DNA of 64,000 bases. Source: Variovorax paradoxus (lineage in GTDB: Bacteria > Pseudomonadota > Gammaproteobacteria > Burkholderiales > Burkholderiaceae_C). The stretch's first letter is position 1; each line of letters starts with the position of its first letter. The DNA lies in contig CP063166.1 in assembly GCA_016806145.1 (NCBI GenBank), positions 6,602,456-6,666,455 of the forward strand, given 5' to 3'. The translations under genes and the position numbers were made by a program. Of the stretch, positions 7,691 to 18,089 are shown one piece after another. Under the pieces are notes generated by a model, which was given only the letters and a program-made list of their open reading frames with translations, ran no database searches and had not been told where the DNA came from.

Positions 7691-9046
7691 TCACTTCGCC
7701 TGCAGCAGCGCCCCCGCCTCGAGCAGCACCAGCTCGTTGTCGTCGGCCTTGTTCGGCTCGCGGCTGCTCGAGAAGGGCAGGTTGTTGTCGTTGCCGACGA
7801 CGATGTGGGTGGCATCGACCACGTCGACGTTCTCGATGGTGAAGAACGGGAACTTGAGCACGCCGTCGTTGAGCGGCTTGCGCGCGAGCTTGTCGGGGTC
7901 GGCGATGTTCAGCAGGTCGATGTAGCCGATCTTGCGCACCGGGCCGCCGACGTTGGCGTCGCTCAGTTCGACCTTGTAGACGCGCTTGAACTTCGCGATG
8001 TCGTGGAAGCAGTCGGTGCGTTTCTGGCCTTCGGGGCAGGCCTTGTCGCTGGTGCCTTCGCCGTTGTCGCGCTCGATGATCAGGCCCGTGGTGCCGTCGA
8101 TCATGTTGAAGTCGCCGATGGCGTTGCCGTTGGCCTCGAGCACATACTTCCAGTGGCGGCCGGTCCACTTCTCGCCCGCGACGTCGAACTCGAGCACGCG
8201 CAGCGCTTCCTTGCCCTCGACCTTCTCGAAGTCCTTGGCCTCGGCGTTCCACACCGGGCCTTCGAGCAGCGCGTAGAGCTTGCTGCCGTCCTTCGAGGCG
8301 GCCATGCCCTCGAAGCCCTTGGAGCGCTTGATCTGGAAGTCGACCGCGCCGCCGGGCACGCCGGGCGTGGTCACGGCGGGGTTGTCGGGCGAGCGCACGA
8401 CCTTGCCGTCGACCTGGGTGTCGAACACGGCGAGCACCTTGCCCTGGAGGTCGGCTTTGATCAGGTAGGGGCCGAACTCCTCGCCGATCCACAGCGCGCC
8501 GCCGGCGAACTGGAAGCTCTCGGGATCGAAGTCGGAGCCGGTCAGGTAGCGCTGCTTGCTGCCCTCGTGGACGATGCGGAACGGCACCTTCTTGTCGGGG
8601 TCGTGCAGGAACACGGTGGCCAGGCGCTGGAACTTGCCGCTCTTGAAGTCGACCTTGTAGTGGTTGAGGTAGAGCATGAAGTCGGGCGAGTTGGCCTTCG
8701 CGCCGGCACCGTTGTCGGTGAGGATCCAGAAGCTGCCGTCGTCCATCTTCTTGATGCCCGAGTGGCCCTGCAGCGGCTGGCCCTTGAAGGGCAGCGACAC
8801 GCCGGTGCCGCGGCCGCCCGAGAGACCCTCGACGCTGCCGATGGCTTCCACGCGCTTGGGCGTGGTGAACTTGCCGCTGACCTGCAGGTCGCTGGGCGCG
8901 TCCTTCGGCGCGGCGACGAAGCTCTGCGCGGGCAGCACGGCATGGCCGGCGAGGGTGGCGGGGAAGGCGGTCTGGGCCGAGGCACCGGTGGCGGCGAACG
9001 CGGCGGCGGCGGCCAGGGCGAGGAGGGAAAGGCGCGTCTTCTTCAT
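7691..9046 (-). CDS. Exported esterase-like phytase family protein
   Basis: A 451-residue protein with a clear Sec signal peptide (MKKTRLSLLALAAAAAF followed by an Ala-x-Ala site near residue 24). It resembles the esterase-like activity of phytase family: about residues 70-430 hold the repeated strands and GxxxSxI, DNGAGAKANS, GEEFGPYL and GFEGMA segments typical of that predicted beta-propeller fold. Substrate is unknown; phosphoesterase or lactonase-like chemistry in the periplasm is plausible. The start at 9046 is chosen for the signal peptide, although the region upstream shows no good Shine-Dalgarno sequence. It lies upstream of, and in the same direction as, the Fur-box unit, but ends before the Fur box, so it is probably separately expressed. 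Confidence 0.8.
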   Translation of the reverse strand: MKKTRLSLLALAAAAAFAATGASAQTAFPATLAGHAVLPAQSFVAAPKDAPSDLQVSGKFTTPKRVEAIGSVEGLSGGRGTGVSLPFKGQPLQGHSGIKKMDDGSFWILTDNGAGAKANSPDFMLYLNHYKVDFKSGKFQRLATVFLHDPDKKVPFRIVHEGSKQRYLTGSDFDPESFQFAGGALWIGEEFGPYLIKADLQGKVLAVFDTQVDGKVVRSPDNPAVTTPGVPGGAVDFQIKRSKGFEGMAASKDGSKLYALLEGPVWNAEAKDFEKVEGKEALRVLEFDVAGEKWTGRHWKYVLEANGNAIGDFNMIDGTTGLIIERDNGEGTSDKACPEGQKRTDCFHDIAKFKRVYKVELSDANVGGPVRKIGYIDLLNIADPDKLARKPLNDGVLKFPFFTIENVDVVDATHIVVGNDNNLPFSSSREPNKADDNELVLLEAGALLQAK

Positions 9047-9120
9047 TGGAGGTCGGGAGTCCGAGTCGAAAACGCGAGACCTTGCCGACGACGCGTGACG
9101 CCGCGGTGACATGACTGCCA

Positions 9121-11454
9121 CTAAGGTGCGATATCGACGATCACTTCACGCGACTCCGCGCGCCCCTGGTCGTCGACCACGCGCAGCACATAGCGCCGGC
9201 CCGACTCGGCCATATCGGGCATCCAGGCGAGGCCTTCCCCGGGCGCGACGCGGCCGACCAACGCATCGTCGGCGAACCAGTAAAGAGTCTGCGTGCCGGC
9301 CGCGGCTTCGGCGCGCAGCACCAGCGGCTCGGGCCTGGCCACGCGCAGCGTGTGGCGCACGCCGCGCAGTGGCGAGCTGATGAGCGGGGCCGCCTCGGGC
9401 GCGCCCGCATCCTTCTGCTCGCAGCCGTCGGCGGGCACGCTGGCGCGCGGCAGGCCGGCCTGGCGGAACAGGCGGCGCATGTCGCTGCCCCACTGCTCGA
9501 CCACCTGCTGGCGCGCGTTCGGTTGCGGACCGCAGACCACCTTGCCCGTGGTCTCGTCGACCCACACGGCGCGATGCAGGTTGCTGACCTGGATCGGCGA
9601 CTTGCCGGCGATGAACCAGGTGCGCGTGCGCACCGGGCACAGCGCATCGGGCAGGCCGCCGGTGGCGGCGCAGACTTCGACCTGGCGCAGGTTGGCCGGC
9701 TGCGTGACGGCGACCTCGCCGGGATCGAGCCGCTCGGCGCGCAGCGCGTCGACCATGCGCAGGAACAGCGGCGCGGCCGCGTCGACACCCACCAGCGCGG
9801 GGTTGCTGCTGCCGTCGAAGTTGCCGACCCACACCACCAGCACGTGGCGGCCGAACACGCCCGCGGTCCAGGCATCGCGAAAGCCCCAGGAGGTGCCGGT
9901 CTTCCAGGCGATGGCGGGCCGCGCGGGCAGGGTGGTGTCGGGGCGCGGCGTCTGGCGCAGCATGTCGAGCGTGATGAACGAGGCCTCCTCGCTCAGCAGC
10001 CGCAGCGGCTGCGCGGGCCGCTCGTCGGGCGCGGGCTCGGTGTAGCGCAGCGGCTGCGCGATGCCGCCGTTGGCCAGGGTGCCGTAGAGGCCCGCGAGCT
10101 CCTCGGGCGTGACCTCGCCGCCGCCGAGCACCAGCGCGAGGCCGTAGTGCGATTCGCTCTGCAGTTTCTGCACGCCGGCCAGCCGCATGAAGTCGTAGAG
10201 GCCCGGCTTCGAGAGCTTCGCGGCCACCGCGACCGCGGGCACGTTGCGGCTGCGGATCAACGCCTCCTGCGCCGACAGCGGCCCGGCGAAGCGGTGGTCG
10301 AAGTTCTCGGGCGCGTAGGGGCCGAACGCGGTCGGTGCGTCCTTCAGCATGGTCTTCGGATGCAGCAGGCCCTGGTCGAGCGCGAGCGCATAGATGAAGG
10401 GCTTGAGCGTGGAACCCGGCGAGCGCTTGGCCTGGGTGCTGTTGACCTGGCCCGCGATGGTGTCGTCGTGCCAGTCGGCCGAGCCGATCAGCGCGCGCAC
10501 CTGCATGGTCGAGGCATCGAGCAGCAGCGCGCTCGCGTTGTTCATGCCGACGTCGGCATGCGTGCGCAGGTACTGGGCCATCACGCGCTCGAGCGTGGAC
10601 TGCATGCGCAGGTCGATCGTGGCGCGGATCTCGACCGGCGCCGCGACGCCGGCATCGCTTCGCGGCTGCGCGAGCAGCATGTCTGTGAGGTGCGGCGCCA
10701 GGAAGGGCAGGCTGCCGCGCGACTGCGCCGAGAGCACGAGCTGCGCGTCGGGCGCATGCTGGCGCGCGGTGGGATCGCGCTCGGCCCACAGCGCCCACAG
10801 GCGTTCGCGCGCGGCCTGCAGCTCGGTGTTGCGGCCGCGCTCGGCGATGCGCTTGACCGGGTTCTGCGGAATCACCGCGAGCGTGAGCGCCTCGGGCAGG
10901 CTGAGCCTGGCGGCGTCCTTGCGGAAATAGATCAGGCTCGCGGCCTGCACGCCCTCGATGTTGCCGCCGTAGGGCGCGGTGTTGAGGTAGGCCTCGAGGA
11001 TCTCGCGCTTGCCGTGGCGCGCCTCGATCCACAGCGCGGCGGCGATCTGCGCGACCTTGCCGCCGGCCGTGCGGCTGTCGATGCCGTAGAGCCGGCGCGC
11101 GAGCTGCATCGTGAGGGTGGAGCCGCCCTGGCGGCGCTCGCCGCTCGCGATGCGCCAGGCGCTGCGCACCAGGGCCGCGGGGTTGACGCCGGGGTGGGCG
11201 TGGAAGCGCCGGTCCTCGTAGAGCAGCACTGCGTCGATCAGGGTGGGCGAGATGCGCTCGAGCGGCACCCACAGCCGGTACTGCTCGTCGGCCGCGAGCG
11301 TGAGCCGCAACAGCTCGCCGCCGCGCGCATAGACGGCGCGCGAGCTGCCCACCGTCTCGCTGAGCGGGGCATGCGGCCACAGCCGCAGCAGCGCGAGCAG
11401 CAGGGCCAGCAGCACGCCCGCGATCAGGGCCCGACGCGCGAGGGTCCGGGTCAT
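9121..11454 (-). CDS. pbpC: Penicillin-binding protein 1C
   Basis: Bifunctional peptidoglycan synthase of 777 residues. An N-terminal membrane anchor (about residues 8-26) is followed by a GT51 glycosyltransferase with catalytic Glu80 in LLYEDRRFHAHPGV and the GGSTLTMQLAR motif near 110. The transpeptidase domain has SPGSTLKPF (Ser348, Lys351), SRNVPA and WKTGTSWGFRDAW. A C-terminal BiPBP_C domain completes the PBP1C layout. The start at 11454 sits 19 bases after the alpha-2-macroglobulin stop, and the two form an operon. This pairing is common: PBP1C is thought to repair peptidoglycan where the macroglobulin traps an attacking protease. Confidence 0.96.
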   Translation of the reverse strand: MTRTLARRALIAGVLLALLLALLRLWPHAPLSETVGSSRAVYARGGELLRLTLAADEQYRLWVPLERISPTLIDAVLLYEDRRFHAHPGVNPAALVRSAWRIASGERRQGGSTLTMQLARRLYGIDSRTAGGKVAQIAAALWIEARHGKREILEAYLNTAPYGGNIEGVQAASLIYFRKDAARLSLPEALTLAVIPQNPVKRIAERGRNTELQAARERLWALWAERDPTARQHAPDAQLVLSAQSRGSLPFLAPHLTDMLLAQPRSDAGVAAPVEIRATIDLRMQSTLERVMAQYLRTHADVGMNNASALLLDASTMQVRALIGSADWHDDTIAGQVNSTQAKRSPGSTLKPFIYALALDQGLLHPKTMLKDAPTAFGPYAPENFDHRFAGPLSAQEALIRSRNVPAVAVAAKLSKPGLYDFMRLAGVQKLQSESHYGLALVLGGGEVTPEELAGLYGTLANGGIAQPLRYTEPAPDERPAQPLRLLSEEASFITLDMLRQTPRPDTTLPARPAIAWKTGTSWGFRDAWTAGVFGRHVLVVWVGNFDGSSNPALVGVDAAAPLFLRMVDALRAERLDPGEVAVTQPANLRQVEVCAATGGLPDALCPVRTRTWFIAGKSPIQVSNLHRAVWVDETTGKVVCGPQPNARQQVVEQWGSDMRRLFRQAGLPRASVPADGCEQKDAGAPEAAPLISSPLRGVRHTLRVARPEPLVLRAEAAAGTQTLYWFADDALVGRVAPGEGLAWMPDMAESGRRYVLRVVDDQGRAESREVIVDIAP

Positions 11455-11473
11455 GACTCGCTCCGCTCCGGCC

Positions 11474-14400
11474 TCAGTTCGCGACCACCTGGAAGCGCGC
11501 ACCGGCCGAGCGCGCGTAGATGCGCCGGTCGTACATCGCCTCGCCGTAGGCCGCGGGCACCACGAAGTCGCCGACGTTGGTGGCGCGCGCCTTGTAGGTC
11601 ACCTCGAGCAGGTTCTTGTCGACGCTGCCGTAGAACACCACGCGGTCCTCGCGGATGTCGGCGTACTGCACCTTCCACGAGCCGTTGCCGCCCAGGCGCT
11701 TCTTCCAGACCGGCGCGTCGGCGTTCTCGCCCTCGGCATCGTCGCCCACGGCCTGCAGCACGGGCTCGAGGCCGCCGGGCAGCAGGTCGACCAGCGCGAC
11801 GTCGGCGATCTGCGGCCGCTCGAGGCTGCGCACGCGCACCCGCACCGTGACTTCCTCGCCGAGCTTCGCCTTGGTGACCGGGTTGCCCTTGGCATCGAGC
11901 ACCTCGTGGAACACCTCCAGCCCCTGGTTCACCGCGGTGTCGGGCTGCTTGCGTTCGAAGCCCTGCTCGGTCCAGCTGTAGTAGAGGTTGAAGTCGCTGT
12001 CGTTCGCGAGGCCCAGCTTCGCGGTGCCGGCGGGCACCGCGGCGCGCGCCACCGGGTTGACGGCGCCGAGCGCGAGCGCCGCGGCCTTGCCCTGCGCATC
12101 GATGGCCGAGGCCGTGAGCTTGCCCTCGGCGTTCTGCGCCACGGCGTCGAAGTAGGCATCGACCGCCATCAGCATCGCGGCCGACGACAGGCTGTTGTAC
12201 CAGCCGTCGCGCACCATGCCGGCCATGCCTTCCCACACCGCGGGCTTCAGCGTCTTGAGCCGCGCGGGGAAGTGCCGGCCCACCAGGTGCAGCATCATGC
12301 TGTCGTGCACCAGCGGGTCGTAGTAGCGACCCCAGACGTTGCGGCGCTGGTTCTTCTCGCTGCGCGCGAGCAGGTCGGCCCACACGGGGTTGAGCAGCTC
12401 GTTGGCCACCTGCTCCTGCTTCACGAGCTGGTAGCTCGCCGCGAGGTAGACGGCGCCGAGGTCGTCGCTCCAGCCCGCGGTCTGCTTAACCTGCTGGTTG
12501 CGCCAGCTCTCGCGCAGGTTGGCCAGCGCGGCCGGCACCACGATGCCCTGGCGCGTCAGCAGGTAGGCCGCCTGCGTGCGCTGGCGCCAGCCGTCGAGCG
12601 ACGAGTCGCCGCTGCCGAGCCAGCCTTGCAGGTAGGTGTTGGCGCGCTGCAGCAGGTCCTGCGGCACCGGCAGCTTGTGGTCGCGCGCCTCCACCAGCAG
12701 GTGCACCGCATAGAGCGTCGCGAACGGGTCGGCCCCCGCGCCGGGCCACAGCGAGAAGCCGCCGTCGGCCGTCTGGCGCGCGCGCAGCTGCACGAGGTAG
12801 CGCTCGAGCGTCTTGCGTGCCTCGGGCAGCGGGCCCTGGTCGGCCGCGCGGCCACGCGCCATCTCCTTCAGCAGCTCGGGCCGGCCCGCGAGCAGCACGG
12901 CCGGGAAGGTCTGGCTCGTGATCTGCTCGGTGCAGCCATGCGGATAGGCCTCGAGGTATTGCATCAAGCCGGTGGCGAAGGCCCAGGGCGCGGCCGACAC
13001 CGCGAGGTCGCTGCGGCGGAAATTCGGATAGAAGTCGCCCTTGCTCGCGATCTCGCCCGAGCGCTGGAAGCTGCCGGCCTGCACCAGCGAGACGAAGGGC
13101 GAGGCGGGCCGCACGCTCACCTCGGTGGCGAGCCGCGCGCTGAAGTTCTTGTGGGTGGAGGTGAACACCAGCGCCGACGAACCCAGCACCGCTTGCTCGC
13201 CGGGCTTGGCGCGCACGTTGAACTTCGTGCTGGCCTCGCCGCGCTCGTTGACCTTGAGTGTCTGCGTCGCGTCGCCGACCACCTCGAGCCCGCCCGAGGC
13301 GGTGAGCGTGAGCGCGATCGGCGCCTCCTTGCCCGAGCCCGCGATGTTGTTGGCCAGGCCGACGCCGACCTCGACCGTGTCGCCGGGCGCCATCGCGAGC
13401 GGCGCATTCGGCAGGATCACCATGTCGCCACGCACCGTGGTGCGGGTGCTCTTCGCGGCCGTGGTCTCGTCGTTCACGGCCACCGCCATCACGCGCAGGC
13501 TGCCGTTGAAGCTCTCGGGCACGGTGTAGCTGAACTCGCGGCTGCCGTTCACGTCGACCAGGCCCGACCAGTAGGCCACCGGCTTGTCGCGCTTGCGCTT
13601 GAACGGGTTCAGGTGCTTGCCGAGCTCGCCTTCGCCGTCGCCGCCGGGCGCGGCGCCCTGCATCAGCTTCTTGAACTCGGGCAGGATCAGGTCGAGCGTC
13701 TGCAGGGTGCCGACCTCGAGCGCGCGCTTCTGGAAGAAGTGCTTGAGCGGGTCGGGCGTCTTGTAGCGCGCCACCTGCAGGATGCCCTCGTCGACCGCGA
13801 ACACCACGGCACGCGTGGGCTGGTCGCTGGTGAGCTTCATCTTCACGGTCTGGCCGGGCTTCACGAGCTCGGTGCTCGTGAGCTGCAGGTTGGCAGTGCG
13901 CTTCGACAGGCTGGTCGCGAAGGGCACGACGCCGTAGGACAGCGGGCTCATGTAGACCTCGTCCGAGGCCGGGTCGCGCACGAAGTGCACGTTGATGTAG
14001 CCGGTGCCCTCGAAGTCCTTGGGCAGCACGATCTTCTGCACCGAGGCGGTCTTGTCGGTCTTGAACCAGGCATGGGCGTAGACCTTGTCGCGCTCGATGG
14101 TGATGAGGCCCGCGCCGACGTAGGGCGCGCGGATGCTGACCTCGATCTCCTGGCCCGGCTCGTAGTCCTTGCGATCGAGCGTGAGCTGCAGCTCGGCATT
14201 GCGGTCGAGCGAGCGGCTGACGTTGGCATTGCCCGCCACGCTGTACTCGACGCGGTTGAGCTCGAGCCCGCCGGCATTGCGCACCACGTAGGCGAAGTTG
14301 CCGGGCGTGCCGGTGTCGAGCGCCACGTTGTTGCCGGCTGCGCCGATGGCCAGCGGCTTCTCGTCGAGCACGATCTCCTTGCGGCGCGATTCGTAGCGGT

Positions 14401-17400
14401 ACAGGCCGTTGTCCTGCTTGATCAGCACCGACAGCACCTTGCGCTCCACGCGCTGCAGCACCAGGTCGGCCACCGCGGTCTTCTTCGCCTGCGGGTCGAT
14501 CGCGATCACGTGCGCGTTGCGCGCCGCGCCCTTGCTCACGTAGCCGGTGTCGCCGTCGACCTTGACGCCCACCAGGTAGGGCAGGTCGCTCACCAGCGTG
14601 CGCGCCTCGGCCGACACGCTGCGCCCGCCCTCGGGCTCGAAGGCCTTGGCCAGCACGTGCACCTGGTAGGTGGCGGAATCGAAGCGCGACAGCCGCAGGT
14701 CGAACTCGGCCTTGCCCTCGGCGCTGGTCTGCACGCTGCCGAGGTCGTCCACCTGCTTCTCGGCCGCGCGCTGCGGATCGAAGAAGGCGTAGTCGGCGAA
14801 GGCGCGGAACACCGGGAAGGCCGGGCTCAGCGTGAGCGTGCCCTCGACCTTGCGGTCGGGCGCGGGCGTGCCGAACAGGTTCTGCACGTCGATCAGCGCC
14901 TTCATGTCCTTCGGCTTGACCCAGCCTTCGGCGATCTCGCTGCTGAGCTTGGCCGTGACCTTGGTGCGGTCGGGCAGGAACTCCTGCACCTTCACCGTGG
15001 TGCTGCCCAGCAGCAGCCCCTGCACCTCGGGCGCGCCGGGCGAGGACTCGCGCGGCAGGTAGAGGTTGACGGTGTAGTTGCCGGTGGGCGAGGTGTCCTG
15101 CGTGGCGTGCGCGATCTCGGCCGCGCCGCCGGGGCCGAGGCGCAGCTTCTCGCGCCGCACGCTCAGGCCGCGCGCATCGATGATCTCGGCTTCGAGCGGC
15201 AGGTCGCGCAGCGAGGTGCCCCAGTTGCCGGCCTTCACCATCATCGCGATGTGCATGGTGTCGCCCGGGCGGTAGATGCCGCGGTCGCTGAAGACGTAGG
15301 CCGTCATCTGGTTCGGCACGCCGGCCGCGCGCAGGCCGCCGACGTCGAAGCGCGAGATGTCGAGCGTGCGGTCGGTCTTGTTGAAGGGCAGGAAGCTCAG
15401 GTCGCCGTCCTTGCGCACCACCAGCACCACCGGCTGCTTCTCGCGCTGGAAGCCCGCGAGGTTGGGCAGCTTCGCGCGGCCCGTGGCATCGGTGGCCTGC
15501 GACGCCACGATCATGCCGTTGCGGCCCCACACCTCGACCAGCGCGCCGCCCACGGGCTGGCCATTGGCGATGCTCTGCACGAACACGTCGCGCATGCCGT
15601 CGAGCGACTTCTTGGCGACGATGCCCAGGTCGGTGACCAGCACCAGCCGCTCGTCCTTCTGGTCCTCGGGGTTGCCGCTCTCGGGATTGCCCTCGTCCCC
15701 GCCGGACGATTGCTGCTCCTCGTCCTCGGACGACGCCTCGGCGGCGTCCGCTTCGCCCTCGGGCTTCTTCTTCGCCTTGGGATCGAAGCCCTGCACCTTG
15801 AGCAGGAACACGCCGCGCCGGTCGCTGATGTCGCTGCGCAGGTACTCGGCGAAATCGACCGTCTCGTAGTGCGCCTTGCCGGGCGGAATGGCCAGCGGGA
15901 TCTGCTTCTCGAAGCGATCGACCAGGTTGTCGGTGCCGAGGCCGCCGTAGAACTTGGGATGCGAGAAATCGCCGTTGCTCTGCGTCACCAGGTGCTGCAG
16001 CTGCTGCGGCAGCAGGCGCCCGATCTCGACGCGCACGCCCGGCAGGTCGCGCACCAGGATCGGCAGCTTGCGCTCGCCCGACAGCGCGAGCAGCGAGCCC
16101 TGGCTCATGATCGTGAGCTCGGGCGCGAAGGTCTTGAGCAGCTGCACGCTCTGGAAGGCCGTGCCGAGCTGGTAGCCGCCGGGCGTCTTCAGGCCCTTGG
16201 CCACGCGCACCAGCAGGTAGCGCCCGCCCTCGGCCTGCGGCAGGCGGAAGCTGACCGTCTCGGTCACCTCGCGCTCGCTGGCGATGGGCTGCAGGCCGAT
16301 CTTCTTCGCGCGGCGCAGCACCGCGTCGGTGATCTTCGCGGGATCGGCGGACCAGTCGAACTTGTCTTCGGGATCGCCCTTGGGATCTTCGGTGGCCGGC
16401 AGCAGCCAGGCCTGCACCAGGCGCGCCATCTCGCGCTCGTGCACCGGCATCGAGGCGCTGACGTGCATCACGTGCTCGGGCTCGCCGTTCTCGCCGGTGA
16501 CGATGGTGGGCTCGACGCTCGCGATGTCGAGGCTGAAGAGGCCGGGGATGTCGACCGCGCGCGAGACGTCGTTGCGCTGGCCCGGGCCACCCTTCTGCGC
16601 CACCGCGCCGGAAGTGAGGCTCAGCAGCACGGGGCGGGTCTTCTCGGGAATGGGCAGGGGCTCGGACTGGACCGTGGCCGTGAGGCGCAGCTTGTCGTAG
16701 CTGACCGTGAACTTCTCGCTCGCGCACTTGCCGACGCTGAAGAACGAGCTGCTGCAGGCCTGGTCGTAGGTGAGCACCAGCCGCTTCTCGAACTCGGCGC
16801 TGTTCACGGGATGCGAGAAGCGCACCTGGAACAGCGCGCGCCGCACGTTGGCCTGCACCGGGTCCTGGTAGAACTCGGCGCCGGCGATGCGGGCGCTGAA
16901 CTCGGCCGAGCTGAATTCGTACTTGCGCTGCTCGATCTCGATGTGCGGCGCGAGCGCGTCCTTCGAGAGCTGCACCTTGTAGGCCTGGCCCACCGGCCAG
17001 TCCTGCGTGGGCACGAACTCCAGCTTCTTGGCATCGGTCCAGATCCAGCGCCCCGCGATGGCGGGCTCGATGCCGACACCAACCGCTTCCTGGCCGACAC
17101 GCGCGATGGGCGCGACCGAGGCCGAGAAGTTGATCACGACCGGATTGGGCCCCTTGTCGAGCTCGATCTGCGTGCGCGGCGGCGGCACGACCTGCGCGGT
17201 CGCCACGATGGGCTCGACGCGATCGGGCGTGAGGCCATGCCACCACTTCAGGAGCTGCGGGCTGGCCATCCAGCCCGCGAACGCCAGCAACACCAGCAGC
17301 AGCACCCAGACGAGCCGCTGCTGCAGCCATTGCAGTCCCAGCAGCAGCAGCGCGCCCGCGATGCGCAGCCAGCCCGGGGGTCGCCAGGAACCGATGAGCC

Positions 17401-17497
17401 CGCGTGCGAGCGGGCGCAGGAAGCCGAGCGCGCGGCTCAGCCCGGTGAAGAGCACGTCGCTGAGCGACGCGAGTTTTCGATTGGCAACTTGAAGCAT
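11474..17497 (-). CDS. yfhM: Bacterial alpha-2-macroglobulin (YfhM type)
   Basis: A 2007-residue envelope protein, larger than the about 1650 residues of the Escherichia coli homologue. One or two hydrophobic helices near residues 45-75 anchor the N-terminus, and a long array of beta-rich MG domains follows. The thioester motif is Cys1522 in PHGCTEQI, within the helical TED domain; CxEQ is the reactive bait that covalently traps proteases. Around residues 575-612 an acidic, Ser/Glu/Gly-rich linker interrupts the MG array. There is no lipobox at the N-terminus, so anchoring is by helix and not by lipid. The ATG follows GGGGGAGC. It is first in an operon with pbpC. Confidence 0.95.
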   Translation of the reverse strand: MLQVANRKLASLSDVLFTGLSRALGFLRPLARGLIGSWRPPGWLRIAGALLLLGLQWLQQRLVWVLLLVLLAFAGWMASPQLLKWWHGLTPDRVEPIVATAQVVPPPRTQIELDKGPNPVVINFSASVAPIARVGQEAVGVGIEPAIAGRWIWTDAKKLEFVPTQDWPVGQAYKVQLSKDALAPHIEIEQRKYEFSSAEFSARIAGAEFYQDPVQANVRRALFQVRFSHPVNSAEFEKRLVLTYDQACSSSFFSVGKCASEKFTVSYDKLRLTATVQSEPLPIPEKTRPVLLSLTSGAVAQKGGPGQRNDVSRAVDIPGLFSLDIASVEPTIVTGENGEPEHVMHVSASMPVHEREMARLVQAWLLPATEDPKGDPEDKFDWSADPAKITDAVLRRAKKIGLQPIASEREVTETVSFRLPQAEGGRYLLVRVAKGLKTPGGYQLGTAFQSVQLLKTFAPELTIMSQGSLLALSGERKLPILVRDLPGVRVEIGRLLPQQLQHLVTQSNGDFSHPKFYGGLGTDNLVDRFEKQIPLAIPPGKAHYETVDFAEYLRSDISDRRGVFLLKVQGFDPKAKKKPEGEADAAEASSEDEEQQSSGGDEGNPESGNPEDQKDERLVLVTDLGIVAKKSLDGMRDVFVQSIANGQPVGGALVEVWGRNGMIVASQATDATGRAKLPNLAGFQREKQPVVLVVRKDGDLSFLPFNKTDRTLDISRFDVGGLRAAGVPNQMTAYVFSDRGIYRPGDTMHIAMMVKAGNWGTSLRDLPLEAEIIDARGLSVRREKLRLGPGGAAEIAHATQDTSPTGNYTVNLYLPRESSPGAPEVQGLLLGSTTVKVQEFLPDRTKVTAKLSSEIAEGWVKPKDMKALIDVQNLFGTPAPDRKVEGTLTLSPAFPVFRAFADYAFFDPQRAAEKQVDDLGSVQTSAEGKAEFDLRLSRFDSATYQVHVLAKAFEPEGGRSVSAEARTLVSDLPYLVGVKVDGDTGYVSKGAARNAHVIAIDPQAKKTAVADLVLQRVERKVLSVLIKQDNGLYRYESRRKEIVLDEKPLAIGAAGNNVALDTGTPGNFAYVVRNAGGLELNRVEYSVAGNANVSRSLDRNAELQLTLDRKDYEPGQEIEVSIRAPYVGAGLITIERDKVYAHAWFKTDKTASVQKIVLPKDFEGTGYINVHFVRDPASDEVYMSPLSYGVVPFATSLSKRTANLQLTSTELVKPGQTVKMKLTSDQPTRAVVFAVDEGILQVARYKTPDPLKHFFQKRALEVGTLQTLDLILPEFKKLMQGAAPGGDGEGELGKHLNPFKRKRDKPVAYWSGLVDVNGSREFSYTVPESFNGSLRVMAVAVNDETTAAKSTRTTVRGDMVILPNAPLAMAPGDTVEVGVGLANNIAGSGKEAPIALTLTASGGLEVVGDATQTLKVNERGEASTKFNVRAKPGEQAVLGSSALVFTSTHKNFSARLATEVSVRPASPFVSLVQAGSFQRSGEIASKGDFYPNFRRSDLAVSAAPWAFATGLMQYLEAYPHGCTEQITSQTFPAVLLAGRPELLKEMARGRAADQGPLPEARKTLERYLVQLRARQTADGGFSLWPGAGADPFATLYAVHLLVEARDHKLPVPQDLLQRANTYLQGWLGSGDSSLDGWRQRTQAAYLLTRQGIVVPAALANLRESWRNQQVKQTAGWSDDLGAVYLAASYQLVKQEQVANELLNPVWADLLARSEKNQRRNVWGRYYDPLVHDSMMLHLVGRHFPARLKTLKPAVWEGMAGMVRDGWYNSLSSAAMLMAVDAYFDAVAQNAEGKLTASAIDAQGKAAALALGAVNPVARAAVPAGTAKLGLANDSDFNLYYSWTEQGFERKQPDTAVNQGLEVFHEVLDAKGNPVTKAKLGEEVTVRVRVRSLERPQIADVALVDLLPGGLEPVLQAVGDDAEGENADAPVWKKRLGGNGSWKVQYADIREDRVVFYGSVDKNLLEVTYKARATNVGDFVVPAAYGEAMYDRRIYARSAGARFQVVAN

Positions 17498-17612
17498 GGA
17501 AGCTCCCCCGGTGTTTTTGTTGGCGCCTGGCAGTCTCCAGGCTGTCTGTGAAGCAATCGCGGCGTGTGTGAAGTCTGCGTGAAAACCGCACGGGCGCGCA
17601 CCCCGGCCCGGT

Positions 17613-18089
17613 TCAGGGCGAGAGCGCGGGCTTGTTCACCATGAGCCAGAAGACCAGGACCATGGCCACGAAGGCGGGATAGCCGAGCCACTCCCACCAG
17701 CGTTGGTGGCGCGCGTACAGCGGCGGCAGCGGCTGGCCGTCGCGGTGCGCCTGCCCGGCGATCGCGGCCATGCGGATCTGCAGCCACACCACGGGCAGCC
17801 AGCACGCGCCCGCGAACACGAAGAGGCCCAGCGACAACGCGAGCCATGGCGTCGACAGCGGCCAGCCCGCCATGTGGGCGAGCGCGAAGCCGGTGGCCGG
17901 CTGCAGGATCACGGTGGGCGTGGTGAACCACCAGTCGGCGCGCACCACCAGCCGGCTCACCACCGCCTGCGCCGCCACGCTGCCGCTGCGGTTGGCGAAG
18001 AACATGTAGAAGGCCGATCCCAGCCCGGTGCCGACCATCAGCACGCTCGAGACGATGTGCAGCCACTTGAGGACCAGGTAGCTGTTCAT
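17613..18089 (-). CDS. DUF2269 family membrane protein
   Basis: A 158-residue integral membrane protein with about four predicted helices and the family's early LKWLHIVSSVLMVGTG segment, whose histidine may be a haem or metal ligand. Function is unknown. The ATG overlaps the stop of the DoxX-like gene (ATGA), and it is the last of five overlapping genes starting at 21699. The neighbours suggest a membrane component for a redox or quinone-linked process, which is inference only. Confidence 0.82.
   Translation of the reverse strand: MNSYLVLKWLHIVSSVLMVGTGLGSAFYMFFANRSGSVAAQAVVSRLVVRADWWFTTPTVILQPATGFALAHMAGWPLSTPWLALSLGLFVFAGACWLPVVWLQIRMAAIAGQAHRDGQPLPPLYARHQRWWEWLGYPAFVAMVLVFWLMVNKPALSP

Noticed and set aside
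11453..17551. 2032-residue open frame opposite the alpha-2-macroglobulin gene
   Set aside because: It is rich in Arg, Ala, Gly and His with no domains, and mirrors the codon bias of the real gene on the minus strand.
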